Shown here: in pieces, positions 33,173 through 42,322 of the stretch
Position numbering within the stretch: position 1 is the stretch's first letter
Layout: the number at the start of each line of letters is the position of its first letter
Assembly (NCBI GenBank): GCA_022772305.1
Contig: JALFAQ010000007.1
Coordinates: 1 to 58,370 of the forward strand
DNA: 58,370 nt
Reading direction: 5' to 3'
DNA from: Corynebacterium glucuronolyticum
GTDB taxonomy: Bacteria > Actinomycetota > Actinomycetes > Mycobacteriales > Mycobacteriaceae
Made by a program: the position numbers and the translations under genes
Notes under the pieces: generated by a model
Seen by the model: the letters and a program-made list of their open reading frames with translations, nothing else
What the model was told of the DNA's origin: nothing
Databases searched by the model: none

Positions 33173-34525
33173 TTAATCGTCAGAAGGTGAGGGGTTGTCT
33201 CCCTGATCATACCCCGCACCCAGCTCGTCGGGATAAACCGTGATCACAGCGCTCGTGACGCGCATGCGCCCACGACGGTCCGTCTTGCCCTCCGCCGTCA
33301 ACGCGATGCCACTGGTGTGCACCGTCGACCCGGGAAGTGGCACGCGCCCCAGCTCAAAGGCGATGAGCCCACCGACGGTGTCGACGGTGTCCTGGATGTC
33401 CTCCGAGAACTCCAGTTCCTCGTCGTAGGTCTCCTTCACCAGATCGTTGAGGTCTTCCAGGCTCAGCCGGGACACGACCCGGTAGGTGTTTTCCTCGTCG
33501 AGGGCGACGATCGGGGCGACCTCCTCGTCGTCGTACTCGTCGGCAATCTCGCCGACGATTTCCTCGAGGATGTCCTCGATGGAGATGAGGCCGGCGATGG
33601 CCCCGTACTCGTCGACAAGCACAGCAATGTGGTTCCGCAATCGCTGCATATCATGAAGCAGATCATCGAGGTTCTTGGAATCGGGGACGAAGTTCGCCTC
33701 CCGCATGATGTCCTTCACCTGGACCGAGCGCCCCCCATCGGCGTGCGAATACGTTTCCGCGACGAGGTCCTTCAGGTAGACGATGCCCACCACATCATCC
33801 ACCGACTCACCGATGACGGGGATTCGCGAGTGACCGGAGCGAACACACAGCGTCGTGGCTTGGCCGGCGGTCTTGTCCTGCTCTATCCAGATCATGTCTG
33901 TGCGCGGAACCATGACGTTGCGGGCCGTCGTCTGCGCCAGGTCGAACACCGACTGGATCATGCGCCGCTCGTCGACTTCCACCACGCCCTTTTCCTGGGC
34001 GATATCCACCATTTCCCGCAGCTCCACCTCTGTGGAGTACGGGCCCTCGCGGAAGCCGCCACCGGGGGTGACCTTGTTGCCCACCCAGATGAGCAACTTG
34101 GCCACCGGACCAAACAGCGTCGCCACGACGCTGAGGATGGGAGCCGCCGCCAGCGCGGTTTTGTACGGCGACTGCTTGCCCAGCGTGCGGGGCAGAACCC
34201 CGACGAACACGTAGCTGATCAGGCTCATGACGACGATGGTGACCACCATCGCGACGGACAGCGTATCGAATACTTCAAAGGCGACGGCACCGGCGAACAC
34301 CGCCGCGGTGACATCGAAAACCGTCTGCGCCAGCACCATGAGGTTGATGTGCGTGGCCCGGTTGACGGCCACCCGCCGTAACCTTGCAGCCCCACGGATA
34401 TCTTCCTTCACCATCTCTTCCACACGGGCGACGGAAATCCCGCTGAGGGCGGAATCCACCGTCCGGCACAGCCCGGACAACACAAGAGCGAGAAGGGCAA
34501 CAGCTGAATAAACGTAGGGCTCCAT
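33173..34525 (-). CDS. CNNM/CorB-type membrane protein with CBS and CorC/HlyC domains
   Basis: A 450-aa protein. The N-terminal CNNM domain has about four helices (residues 5-150). A CBS pair follows at about 200-330 (M-V-P-R-T-D-M, G-H-S-R-I-P-V, G-I-V-Y-L-K-D-L, D-E-Y-G-A-I-A-G-L-I-S-I-E-D). The C-terminal transporter-associated CorC/HlyC domain (about 350-430) is rich in acidic residues. Family members transport or regulate Mg2+ and Co2+; older hemolysin labels are misleading. It begins 9 bp after ybeY. Confidence 0.88.
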   Translation of the reverse strand: MEPYVYSAVALLALVLSGLCRTVDSALSGISVARVEEMVKEDIRGAARLRRVAVNRATHINLMVLAQTVFDVTAAVFAGAVAFEVFDTLSVAMVVTIVVMSLISYVFVGVLPRTLGKQSPYKTALAAAPILSVVATLFGPVAKLLIWVGNKVTPGGGFREGPYSTEVELREMVDIAQEKGVVEVDERRMIQSVFDLAQTTARNVMVPRTDMIWIEQDKTAGQATTLCVRSGHSRIPVIGESVDDVVGIVYLKDLVAETYSHADGGRSVQVKDIMREANFVPDSKNLDDLLHDMQRLRNHIAVLVDEYGAIAGLISIEDILEEIVGEIADEYDDEEVAPIVALDEENTYRVVSRLSLEDLNDLVKETYDEELEFSEDIQDTVDTVGGLIAFELGRVPLPGSTVHTSGIALTAEGKTDRRGRMRVTSAVITVYPDELGAGYDQGDNPSPSDD

Positions 34526-34534
34526 GATGTGGTG

Positions 34535-35059
34535 TTACAGATTCTCCTTCTCCGCGGCACTGGGGAACGCCTTCGGTGTCGTCGGCTTCTCCCTGCCCGT
34601 GGTATCGTACCAACGCTTCAAAATATCGTTCTGCAGCGCGAACATGTGCTGCTCCTCGTCCGGCTTGGCGTGGTCATAGCCCAACAGGTGGAGACACCCG
34701 TGCACGGTGAGAAGATCAAGTTCATGGTTCAGGCTGTGGCCGGCCTTATCCGCCTGCTTCTGGGCGAAATCCGGGCACAGAATGATATCCCCCAGGTACG
34801 CGGGACCCGGGTCTGCAGCATCGGGGCGGCCACCGGTGGAGGAAATATCGTCCATGGGGAAGCTCATAACATCCGTCGGGCCCTCCAAATCGAGCCAACG
34901 AACGTGCAGATCCTCGATAGTGTCCAGATCCACGCACGTGATGGTCACCTCGACGGAGGGGTGAACATCCATGGTGTGCAGGGCAAACTCGGCGACGGTG
35001 GACAGCTGCTTTTCGTCCACGTCGGTGTTACCCGATTCGTTCAAAACCTCGATCGACAT
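34535..35059 (-). CDS. ybeY: Endoribonuclease YbeY
   Basis: A 174-aa metal-dependent endoribonuclease for 16S rRNA 3'-end maturation and ribosome quality control. The three-His zinc site is [11 protein letters not shown] near residue 120, and T-D-V-M-S-F-P is conserved. AGAGG is 6 nt before the ATG, inside the 3' end of phoH. Confidence 0.94.
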   Translation of the reverse strand: MSIEVLNESGNTDVDEKQLSTVAEFALHTMDVHPSVEVTITCVDLDTIEDLHVRWLDLEGPTDVMSFPMDDISSTGGRPDAADPGPAYLGDIILCPDFAQKQADKAGHSLNHELDLLTVHGCLHLLGYDHAKPDEEQHMFALQNDILKRWYDTTGREKPTTPKAFPSAAEKENL

Positions 35060-35062
35060 CTG

Positions 35063-36046
35063 CTACCTCTTTGTACTGTGTGTCTGTTCGTACTCATCGT
35101 AGGCGGCAACAATCCGCCCAACAAGCTGGTGGCGCACCACATCGGAGCTTGTCAGGTTGCAGAAATGGATGCCTTCCAAACCGTCCAGAATATCCCTAAT
35201 CACCCGCAGGCCGGAGCGCTGACCACCGGGCAGATCCACCTGCGTGATATCGCCGGTGACCACCATCGTCGAACCGAAACCCAGTCGGGTGAGGAACATT
35301 TTCATCTGCGCTGCGGTCGTGTTCTGCGCCTCATCCAAGATGACGAACGCATCGTTGAGGGTGCGCCCACGCATGTAAGCCAGCGGCGCGACCTCGACAA
35401 TCCCCGACTCCAACAGCTTGCCGATGGCCTCCTGATCCACCATGTCACGCAACGCGTCGTAAAGCGGACGAAGATACGGGTCGATTTTCTCGCCGAGCGT
35501 ACCCGGAAGGAACCCCAGCTTCTCCCCCGCCTCCACAGCCGGGCGGGTGAGGATGATGCGCTGCACCCGCTTCGACTGCAGCGCCTGCACGGCCTTCGCC
35601 ATCGCCAGATACGTCTTGCCGGAGCCCGCCGGCCCAATGCCGAAAACGATGGTGTTGTTGTCGATCGCGTCGACGTACTTCTGCTGCCCGTGTGTCATCG
35701 CGCGCACTGTCTTGCCCCGGCGGGAAATAATGTCCCGCCGCGCTGCCGCCGACACCGTCTCCGGCGCATCCTGGCGGACAAGCCCCACCGTGTGCCGGAC
35801 TGTCTCCGGGTTGATCGTCCGTCCGGCCTTGGCCGCTGCCACCAGCTCGTAAAGGACACGCGAGGCCCGCACGACATCCACGTCCGGGCCGGTGATGGTC
35901 ACCGTCGTCCCGCGGGCGAAAATCTCAGCCCGCACATGCTCTTCCAGCGCCTTGAGATTTTTATCCTCAATGCCGAGGATGGTTTGCACGTGCGCGGGGT
36001 CAAGATCGATAACCTTGGTCACGATCGGCTTATTCTTCTCCACCAC
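35063..36046 (-). CDS. phoH: PhoH-family ATPase
   Basis: A 327-aa P-loop protein. Walker A is G-P-A-G-S-G-K-T-Y near 130 and Walker B is V-I-L-D-E-A-Q-N near 235. An N-terminal KH-like segment is present (R-A-E-I-F-A-R-G-T-T-V-T). It is linked to RNA metabolism and always next to ybeY in this phylum. GTG start; two GTG codons are adjacent and either could be used. Confidence 0.92.
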   Translation of the reverse strand: MVEKNKPIVTKVIDLDPAHVQTILGIEDKNLKALEEHVRAEIFARGTTVTITGPDVDVVRASRVLYELVAAAKAGRTINPETVRHTVGLVRQDAPETVSAAARRDIISRRGKTVRAMTHGQQKYVDAIDNNTIVFGIGPAGSGKTYLAMAKAVQALQSKRVQRIILTRPAVEAGEKLGFLPGTLGEKIDPYLRPLYDALRDMVDQEAIGKLLESGIVEVAPLAYMRGRTLNDAFVILDEAQNTTAAQMKMFLTRLGFGSTMVVTGDITQVDLPGGQRSGLRVIRDILDGLEGIHFCNLTSSDVVRHQLVGRIVAAYDEYEQTHSTKR

Positions 36047-36093
36047 AGTTGATATTCAGTCCCTGCCTTCAAAAATTCTCGTCGATATAACCG

Positions 36094-36816
36094 TTAAGAC
36101 TCTACCAGCCACCTGCTGGTTTTCACGCCGATTGCAGACAGCGCAGCAAAACCCGCCGTCGCCGTGCGCAGCACCTCCGGCCCCAGCAGCACCGGCTTGG
36201 CACCGGCTTGACGGAACCTTTCCACCTCAGCAGGGCTCACCCCGCCTTCCGGGCCGATGATGAGGGCGATGTGTTTCGCCGTTGAGAGATCAACCGTTGC
36301 CAGTCGTACACTCGCCTCCTCATGCAAGATGAGCACAAGATCCGCCTCCGCAAACGCCTCATCCAGCGCATTCGGCTTCATGATAAGGGGAAGGCGCGCG
36401 CGCCGCGACTGCTTAGCCGCCGCTACCGCCGCATTCTCCCACTTCTTCGCTTTCTTCGGCTGCCACTTGGCAATGCACCGCTCCGCCTCCCACGGCACGA
36501 TCCGATCCGCGCCGCCCTGGGTGAGCAGATCGATGGTAAGCTCCTGCCGATCCGACTTGGGCAGCGCCTGGATGACCGTCACCCGCGGGGTGGGAAGCGG
36601 CACCTCCTCCCGGGAGGTGACCGTCACGTGGAGGAGATCCTTCCCCTCAGCGGCGGTGACGGTGGCGTGGGAACGACAGCCGTGGCCGTCGGCAAGCAGG
36701 ACCTTCTCACCCGGGCCGATGCGCTTCACCGTCACCGCGTGGCGCCCCTCCGGGCCCCGCAGCGTAAACAGGCCGGGGGCCGGCGCCTCCTCCACGAAAA
36801 ACGTCGCAGCCGTCAC
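36094..36816 (-). CDS. rsmE: 16S rRNA (uracil-1498-N3)-methyltransferase RsmE
   Basis: A 240-aa SPOUT methyltransferase. The N-terminal PUA-like part is followed by a knotted C-terminal domain with L-I-I-G-P-E-G-G-V-S-P-A-E-V and the final G-P-E-V-L-R-T-A-T-A. It methylates U1498 of 16S rRNA. The GTG start directly abuts the dnaJ stop (TAAGTG). Confidence 0.93.
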   Translation of the reverse strand: MTAATFFVEEAPAPGLFTLRGPEGRHAVTVKRIGPGEKVLLADGHGCRSHATVTAAEGKDLLHVTVTSREEVPLPTPRVTVIQALPKSDRQELTIDLLTQGGADRIVPWEAERCIAKWQPKKAKKWENAAVAAAKQSRRARLPLIMKPNALDEAFAEADLVLILHEEASVRLATVDLSTAKHIALIIGPEGGVSPAEVERFRQAGAKPVLLGPEVLRTATAGFAALSAIGVKTSRWLVES

Positions 36817-37953
36817 TTAAAACCCCAGCTTCGAGCGGAGATTGGAGAAGAACCCGCTCGCGTTCTCCCGGCGCACAACCTCAACACCCTCCTGGGAGCT
36901 CCGGCGCACCTTCCGCAGATGCTCCTTCGCCTTCCGATCCAGGTGCGTCGGCACCGTCACCGTCACATGCGCAATGAGATCGCCCTGGCCATCCCTGCGC
37001 AGACGGGGCATGCCCTTGCCCTCCACACGAATCTCCTGGCCCGGCTGCGTCCCCGGCTGCACCTCCAGGGTGAATTCCTCACCGGCAAGATCCGTCAGCG
37101 TCGTCGAGCTACCCAGCGCCGCATCCACCATCGGGACCGACAGCTCAATGTGCAGGTTCTCCCCCTCACGGGTAAACACCTGGTGCGGCTCCACCCGCAC
37201 CTCCACATACAGGTCACCGGCCGGGCCACCACCGTGGCCAACCTCGCCCTGGCTCGCCATCCGAATCCGCATACCATCAGCAATCCCCTTCGGGATCGCC
37301 ACCGTCAGATCACGACGCGCACGCACACGACCATCGCCCGCGCACTCCTTACACGGATCCTCAATGACCTCGCCCGTGCCGTCACACTCCGGGCACGGCC
37401 GCGTCGTCATCACATCACCAAGGAACGACCGCTGCACCTCCTGGATCATGCCCTGACCATGACACGTCGGACACGTCACCGGCTTCGCTCCCGACTCCGA
37501 ACCCGAGCCCTGACACGACGTGCACACCACAGCCGTATCCACCGTCACCTGCTTCTTCACGCCGGCGAAGGCATCCTCCAAGCTAATCGATGTCCGCAGC
37601 AATGCATCCGCCCCCGGTTGCACACGCGACCTCCGCTGGGTGCCAGCGCCCTGGCCGCCGAAGAACGCATTAAAGATGTCCCCCAGGCCACCGCCAGCAG
37701 AAAAACCACCGTAACCACCAGGGCCACCTTGCGGCTGCTCCATCGGATCGCCGCCCATATCGACGATGCGGCGCTTCTCTGGATCACTCAACACATCATG
37801 AGCGACAGAGATCTCACGAAACTTCTCCGCCGCCTCATCACTCGGGTTCACATCGGGGTGATACTTGCGCGCCAGCTTGCGGTACGCCTTTTTGATCTCA
37901 CTATCCGACGCGGACTTGTCCACACCCAAAATGCCGTAATAATCACGAGCCAC
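36817..37953 (-). CDS. dnaJ: Chaperone DnaJ (DnaJ2 type)
   Basis: A 378-aa type I J-protein. The J domain has Y-H-P-D-V-N near 32. A short Gly/Phe linker follows ([11 protein letters not shown]). Four zinc-binding C-x2-C-x-G-x-G repeats are complete ([32 protein letters not shown]). A substrate-binding C-terminal domain ends the protein. It works with DnaK/GrpE. The pairing with hrcA marks it as the second DnaJ of actinobacteria. GTG start, 30 bp after hrcA. Confidence 0.95.
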   Translation of the reverse strand: MARDYYGILGVDKSASDSEIKKAYRKLARKYHPDVNPSDEAAEKFREISVAHDVLSDPEKRRIVDMGGDPMEQPQGGPGGYGGFSAGGGLGDIFNAFFGGQGAGTQRRSRVQPGADALLRTSISLEDAFAGVKKQVTVDTAVVCTSCQGSGSESGAKPVTCPTCHGQGMIQEVQRSFLGDVMTTRPCPECDGTGEVIEDPCKECAGDGRVRARRDLTVAIPKGIADGMRIRMASQGEVGHGGGPAGDLYVEVRVEPHQVFTREGENLHIELSVPMVDAALGSSTTLTDLAGEEFTLEVQPGTQPGQEIRVEGKGMPRLRRDGQGDLIAHVTVTVPTHLDRKAKEHLRKVRRSSQEGVEVVRRENASGFFSNLRSKLGF

Positions 37954-37983
37954 AGTTCTTGAAATCTCCTAGACTAATTGCTT

Positions 37984-39009
37984 CTAACTTCCGAGCACCT
38001 TACTCACATAATGAGCAACAGCGGTAACCTTCGAAATAGTTCCAGAATAATCCATGTAGGTGGGACCGACCGTACCCAAGGCACCCAACGGGGCTGTCGC
38101 CTGCCCATACGCCGTCGCCACGACGGACGCACCATGCAACTTCTGGTCCTCGTTTTCCTCCCCGATAGACACCTTCACCTGACCAAGCTCATGCACAGCA
38201 CTCATCAGCTTCAGCATGATCACCTGCTCCTCCAGCGCCTCCAATACAGCCGGGAGCCCCGCGGGAAGCTCGCCACGCAGCTGCGTGAGGTACGGGGTGC
38301 CGGCGAGGATGAGACGGTCGGAGGGGGCGTCGACAAGCGTGTCCAAGAGCACCCGCGACATCGCCTGCACCACATCATGAGCCTCCGGGCGGGCATCAGC
38401 CACCGCGTGCTCGAGCGCGCCGCGCGCCTCCGGCATCGACTTGCCCACCAAATGCTCATTGAGCACCGTCCGCGCCTCGACGATAGTGTCCTCCCCCACC
38501 ACCTCGGTGAGCTCCACGTTGCGCTGATCCACGCGACCGGTGTCCGTAATGAGGACGAGCAAAATGCGCGTCGGGGTAAGCCCCACGACCTCCACGTGCT
38601 TCACACGCGACACCTGCAGCGTCGGCACCTGCACCATCGCCACCTGGCGCGTCAACTGGCTCAGCAGTTGCACACCACGGCGCAACACGTCCTCCAGATC
38701 CACCCCCTGATCCAGAAACTTCAAAATCGCCGCACGCTCCGCCTGGCTTAGGGGCTTCACCGACTGAATCGAGTCCACAAACTCGCGGTAGCCCTTCTCC
38801 GTCGGGATGCGGCCACTCGACGCGTGCGTCTGCGCAATCAGGCCCTCTGCCTCCAACACCGCCATATCATTACGGATCGTGGCAGAAGACACCTTCAGCC
38901 CGTGCCGCTCAACAAGCGCCTTAGACCCCACGGGTTCCTGCTGGGCAATGTAATCACTCACGATTGCCCGCAGCACTCGCTCACGACGTTCACTCGCAGA
39001 ATTAGACAC
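37984..39009 (-). CDS. hrcA: Heat-inducible transcription repressor HrcA
   Basis: A 341-aa HrcA. The N-terminal winged helix ([23 protein letters not shown]) is followed by [12 protein letters not shown] and a C-terminal GAF-like domain. It represses groEL-type operons through CIRCE elements; none was found in this window. GTG start with AAGGAGG 5 nt upstream. First gene of the long leftward transcription unit. Confidence 0.95.
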   Translation of the reverse strand: MSNSASERRERVLRAIVSDYIAQQEPVGSKALVERHGLKVSSATIRNDMAVLEAEGLIAQTHASSGRIPTEKGYREFVDSIQSVKPLSQAERAAILKFLDQGVDLEDVLRRGVQLLSQLTRQVAMVQVPTLQVSRVKHVEVVGLTPTRILLVLITDTGRVDQRNVELTEVVGEDTIVEARTVLNEHLVGKSMPEARGALEHAVADARPEAHDVVQAMSRVLLDTLVDAPSDRLILAGTPYLTQLRGELPAGLPAVLEALEEQVIMLKLMSAVHELGQVKVSIGEENEDQKLHGASVVATAYGQATAPLGALGTVGPTYMDYSGTISKVTAVAHYVSKVLGS

Positions 39010-39034
39010 AAAAGCCTCCTTACGTCACGGCACA

Positions 39035-39040
39035 ATTGTA
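39035..39040 (-). promoter_or_regulatory. -10 element for hrcA
   Basis: TACAAT on the minus strand, giving a short leader of about 20 nt that contains the AAGGAGG. No clear -35. Confidence 0.4.
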
Positions 39041-39064
39041 TATCCCGCCACAACACACCCCGAG

Positions 39065-39116
39065 TTATCCACAGGAAACCCGACCGGAAAGCCCCGAATC
39101 GGCCCCCTGTGGATAA
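39065..39116. promoter_or_regulatory. Pair of inverted DnaA-box-like sites upstream of HNH gene 2
   Basis: TTATCCACA (39065-39073) and TGTGGATAA (39108-39116) are both perfect consensus boxes, inside a 12-bp perfect inverted repeat (GTTATCCACAGG/CCTGTGGATAAC) with 34 bp between the nonamers. They point toward each other, whereas those of HNH gene 1 point apart. Confidence 0.6.
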
Positions 39117-39153
39117 CTAAGCCACTTTTCCTGACAAGACGGCTACACACGCA

Positions 39154-39169
39154 TAATGTCGCAGTCATG
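39154..39169 (+). promoter_or_regulatory. Leaderless promoter of HNH gene 2
   Basis: TAATGT (39154-39159), CGCAGTC, then ATG, the same layout and nearly the same sequence as for HNH gene 1. Confidence 0.6.
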
Positions 39170-40375
39170 ACAACGATTCTGAACGCAGCCAAGGCCGCCA
39201 ACACGGGCCTCGGCATCTTCGCTGAGGTGGCAGCCATCGCCGCCGAGCGAAGCGATGCTGCTGCCTACATTTCCGAATCGTTCTACTACTCCAAAACCAC
39301 AGCCAACAAGCTCGTCACCGCAGCCAAAAACTGGTCGACCTACCCCGACGACAAACACCTCGCCTTCGACGTGCCCGTCCCCATCCTCATCCTCATCTCC
39401 CACGCCATGAACCTCCTCCACGCCGATGAAGATGTCGAGGCGTTCCGCGAGGAGATGCTCATCTTCGCCGACCACGGCAACACCAGCTGGGAAGACGTCC
39501 GCGCACACATCAAAAAGATCGCCGGCAAAAAGCAGGCCAGGAGAGTCTCCAACTCGGTCACCTTCTCCAAAACCACCGACATCACAGGCATGCAACACGC
39601 CCACGTCCGCCTCGACCCCGAGCTCATGGCCACCTTCCGCGTCACGTTGAAGAACCTCGGCGAGAAGTGGACCGAACTGCCCCAGTCCTACCGCTATGCG
39701 GAAGGGCTGAGGAGACTGCTACACCAGGGCGTCGACAAGCAAACAGAGGACGACCCGTGGGACCGCACCATGACACCCGCCTTCATGATCCCCGTCGACG
39801 GGGACTACATCGGCGACGGCATGTTCGCAACGACAGACGGTACACTCCTCGGCAAAGAGGACCTCGCCGATATCAAGCTCGCCGACTACGGCCTCGTCAG
39901 CATCTACGACAAAAACGGCAACATCGGCTGCCACTACCTACTCGAAAACGAACGCCTCGCCAGCAAACAACTCCTCTCCGCCATCGCCTGCGACCAAATC
40001 TTCTGCTCCCACCCCGGCTGCTACAACCTCGCCGTCTACTCCCAAGGCCACCACTCCAAAGCCCACAAACACGGCGGAAAAACCAACTCCGACACCATCA
40101 TCCCCCTCTGCCGCTACCACAACCTCAAAAACGACGACGACCCCGACAAACCCAAAAACGGCCGCCACATCCGAGACCCCGAAACAAAAGAAGCCATCTT
40201 CCTCCCACCCGACGGAGGACCACCCAAACGGCACAAAAACCACTGCCGCGAATACTCCGGACGAGGCCTCTACCTGCGACACCGCGCCAAACAGCGAAAA
40301 CGCAAAGAAGAGGCCACCCTCGCCCGCCGCAAAAATCGCCGCGGAAAACGCACCCCAAAACGGCACATAATCTAA
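39167..40375 (+). CDS. HNH endonuclease-like protein 2
   Basis: A 402-aa full-length paralogue of the protein at 13909. The helical N-terminal domain has V-T-A-A-K-N-W-S-T-Y. The HNH core has N-I-G-C-H-Y-L-L-E-N-E-R-L-A-S-K (identical over 16 residues), D-Q-I-F-C-x5-C, S-Q-G-H-H, H-G-G-K-T-N and C-R-Y-H-N. The C-terminus is very basic (R-K-N-R-R-G-K-R-T-P-K-R). The last third prefers AAA for Lys and is C/A-rich on the coding strand, unlike neighbours, which suggests separate origin. It interrupts the otherwise conserved hrcA-hemW neighbourhood and overlaps hemW by 4 bp. Confidence 0.75.
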   Translation: MTTILNAAKAANTGLGIFAEVAAIAAERSDAAAYISESFYYSKTTANKLVTAAKNWSTYPDDKHLAFDVPVPILILISHAMNLLHADEDVEAFREEMLIFADHGNTSWEDVRAHIKKIAGKKQARRVSNSVTFSKTTDITGMQHAHVRLDPELMATFRVTLKNLGEKWTELPQSYRYAEGLRRLLHQGVDKQTEDDPWDRTMTPAFMIPVDGDYIGDGMFATTDGTLLGKEDLADIKLADYGLVSIYDKNGNIGCHYLLENERLASKQLLSAIACDQIFCSHPGCYNLAVYSQGHHSKAHKHGGKTNSDTIIPLCRYHNLKNDDDPDKPKNGRHIRDPETKEAIFLPPDGGPPKRHKNHCREYSGRGLYLRHRAKQRKRKEEATLARRKNRRGKRTPKRHII

Positions 40376-41508
40376 CCCAAAAACAGGATGTCAGCTGCAA
40401 TGCCATCGGCATGCAGCCGACCATCCATGGTCACACGCACCCGGCCGTCGGACTCCTCCAGGAGGCCGGCGGCGATGTAGCGATCGATCTGTGCCTGCCC
40501 CTTATCATAAACAGCATCACGCCGAATCCCCTCCGACAAGCGCAGCTGGAGCATAACCTCTTCGACGTACCTGTCCTCCTCCGACAGTGTCTCCTCGCTT
40601 TTCACCGGCAACTCCCCGCGTCCAAGGCGCTCCGCATAGCGCGCCGGCAGCTTCTCGTTCATCCAGCGATGCTTTCCGACGAACGAATGCGCCCCCGGAC
40701 CCGCGCCCCACCACGGCTCACTGCGCCAGTAACCCATGTTGTGGAGGCATTCACCACCGGGCTTCGCGAAATTCGACACCTCATACCATGAAAGCCCCGC
40801 GTCCTGCGTCATGCTGGAGATAATCTCGTACCGATCCGCCATGATCTCTTCGCTGGGCATAGGCAGTTCCCCGTGCTGGATCTTGCGGTTGAGTGCCGTC
40901 CCCTCCTCCACAATGAGGGAATAAGCGGATAGATGATCGATGCCTGTTCCCAAGGCGAGCTCAACAGAACGACGAAGATCGTCGTCTGTTTCGCCAGGTG
41001 TCGCGTAAATGAGGTCGAGGTTCACATGCTCAAAGCCGGCTTCACGAGCTTCCCTCGCTGCAGCAAGCGCCCGCTCCGGGGAGTGGACGCGGTCGAGGAC
41101 GCGCAGGACATGAGGGGCAGCGGACTGCATGCCGAGGGAGACACGGGTGAAACCGGAAGAACGAATCGTCGAAAAGAATTCCGGAGAGGTGGACTCCGGG
41201 TTTGCCTCCGTGGTGACCTCAGCCCCCGGAGCAATCTTCATGGTATGAGAGACGGCGGTGAGGACGCGGGAGAGGCCCTCCCCACCGAGCACCGACGGAG
41301 TGCCACCGCCGACGAAAATAGTCGAAACGCCCTCCACAGGAAGAACACCATCGGCCTCCAGCTGCGCGGTGGCAAGCTCCAATTCCTTCTCCAAAGCTTC
41401 ATGATATGAAGAGAGGGAGTCGGGGGTACCCAGCACATACGTATTGAAGTCACAGTACCCGCACCGCACCGTGCAATACGGGACGTGAATATAGAGTCCG
41501 AATGCCAA
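40372..41508 (-). CDS. hemW: Radical SAM heme chaperone HemW
   Basis: A 378-aa radical SAM protein. The cluster motif is C-T-V-R-C-G-Y-C near residue 12, with Y-I-H-V-P-Y before it and the HemW-type extra C-D-F. It is a coproporphyrinogen oxidase-like protein (older name HemN) that in HemW members delivers heme rather than oxidising coproporphyrinogen. The start is TTG 41508 with AAAGG 7 nt upstream, overlapping the upstream stop as TAATTG. Confidence 0.92.
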   Translation of the reverse strand: MAFGLYIHVPYCTVRCGYCDFNTYVLGTPDSLSSYHEALEKELELATAQLEADGVLPVEGVSTIFVGGGTPSVLGGEGLSRVLTAVSHTMKIAPGAEVTTEANPESTSPEFFSTIRSSGFTRVSLGMQSAAPHVLRVLDRVHSPERALAAAREAREAGFEHVNLDLIYATPGETDDDLRRSVELALGTGIDHLSAYSLIVEEGTALNRKIQHGELPMPSEEIMADRYEIISSMTQDAGLSWYEVSNFAKPGGECLHNMGYWRSEPWWGAGPGAHSFVGKHRWMNEKLPARYAERLGRGELPVKSEETLSEEDRYVEEVMLQLRLSEGIRRDAVYDKGQAQIDRYIAAGLLEESDGRVRVTMDGRLHADGIAADILFLG

Positions 41509-42195
41509 TTACAAGCCTTTCGACGGGTGGGTCGGTTGGTGGGTGTCCTCCGCCGTCCGGGCGCGGTGGGCGACGCGGGCAACGATGGCTTCGACACGCG
41601 CCCTTTCATGAAGAAATTCAGGCGGATTGTTGCCCCGGAGACTCTTCGTGATATCGGGGTCGGGGATGACGACGACGGACATCCATGCGCCGACGGCGAG
41701 ATTGACCAGCTGCCAGGCCTTGGTGGCGGTCAGCGGGATGGAGACGGATTCGAGGTCGTCGACGGCGAGAGCGGTTTGCTCGACGACCCACTCGGCAAGG
41801 GTCGTGAGGTAGTCGACAACAGCGTCGGTGCGCTGCACGGGGGCGGCAAGCTGCAGGAGGTCGGCGGAGGTGAGAACATCGGGACGTGGGATACGGGGGG
41901 TGAGGCGGGCGCGTGTACGACCGCTGAGGGTGCCGGCGCGGAGACCGGAGACCATGGCGTGGCGCATGCCGGAGAGTTCGGCGGTGGCGCGGCGGGAGTC
42001 GTTGCGGCCTTCGGTGATGATGTCGTTGAGCTCGCGGAGGCAGTCGTCGACAAGCATTTCATCCCAATCGGCGACGGCTTCGGCAACGTGGTCGATGTAG
42101 TCGGCGATTTCGTCGCCAATGTCGAACAGCTCCTGGGTGAGGTCGCGGAGGCGAAGCTTGGCGTCGTAAAGCCTGGCATCAGCCACGTAAGCCAC
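41509..42195 (-). CDS. Hypothetical protein, 228 aa
   Basis: A soluble, mostly helical acidic protein. N-terminal half: L-R-D-L-T-Q-E-L-F-D-I-G-D-E-I-A-D. A Thr/Arg-rich stretch lies near 90-110, and the helix A-W-Q-L-V-N-L-A-V-G-A-W near 165 precedes M-S-V-V-V-I-P-D-P-D. No family recognised. GTG start with GGGAGG about 11 nt upstream; a second in-frame GTG three codons later is an alternative. It ends exactly at the hemW start, so the two are coupled. Confidence 0.65.
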   Translation of the reverse strand: MAYVADARLYDAKLRLRDLTQELFDIGDEIADYIDHVAEAVADWDEMLVDDCLRELNDIITEGRNDSRRATAELSGMRHAMVSGLRAGTLSGRTRARLTPRIPRPDVLTSADLLQLAAPVQRTDAVVDYLTTLAEWVVEQTALAVDDLESVSIPLTATKAWQLVNLAVGAWMSVVVIPDPDITKSLRGNNPPEFLHERARVEAIVARVAHRARTAEDTHQPTHPSKGL

Positions 42196-42230
42196 GGTGA
42201 CAGCAACCTCCCATAATCGTTGTGCGACGG

Positions 42231-42262
42231 GTGGAAAAGGCCGAGCGTTTTACCGCTCGACC
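42231..42262 (-). terminator. Possible fadD terminator
   Basis: GAGCG (42243-42247) and CGCTC (42254-42258) form a small stem. Read leftward it is followed by GGCCTTTTCC. The stem is short, so confidence is low. The rest of the 42196-42322 gap shows nothing else. Confidence 0.35.
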
Positions 42263-42322
42263 GGACTGTTCCCCACTTTACGGGTCCACATGCCGTGCGC
42301 CGGGGAGGCGTGGCCGTGGAGA

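Noticed and set aside
33163..33219. Longer Era starting at an upstream ATG
   Set aside because: It would overlap the preceding gene and extend past the usual family length, while AAGGA at 7 nt points to TTG 33162.
39010..39166. CIRCE operator for HrcA upstream of hrcA
   Set aside because: No TTAGCACTC-N9-GAGTGCTAA-like repeat was found; the strong dyad present is the DnaA-box pair belonging to the HNH gene.
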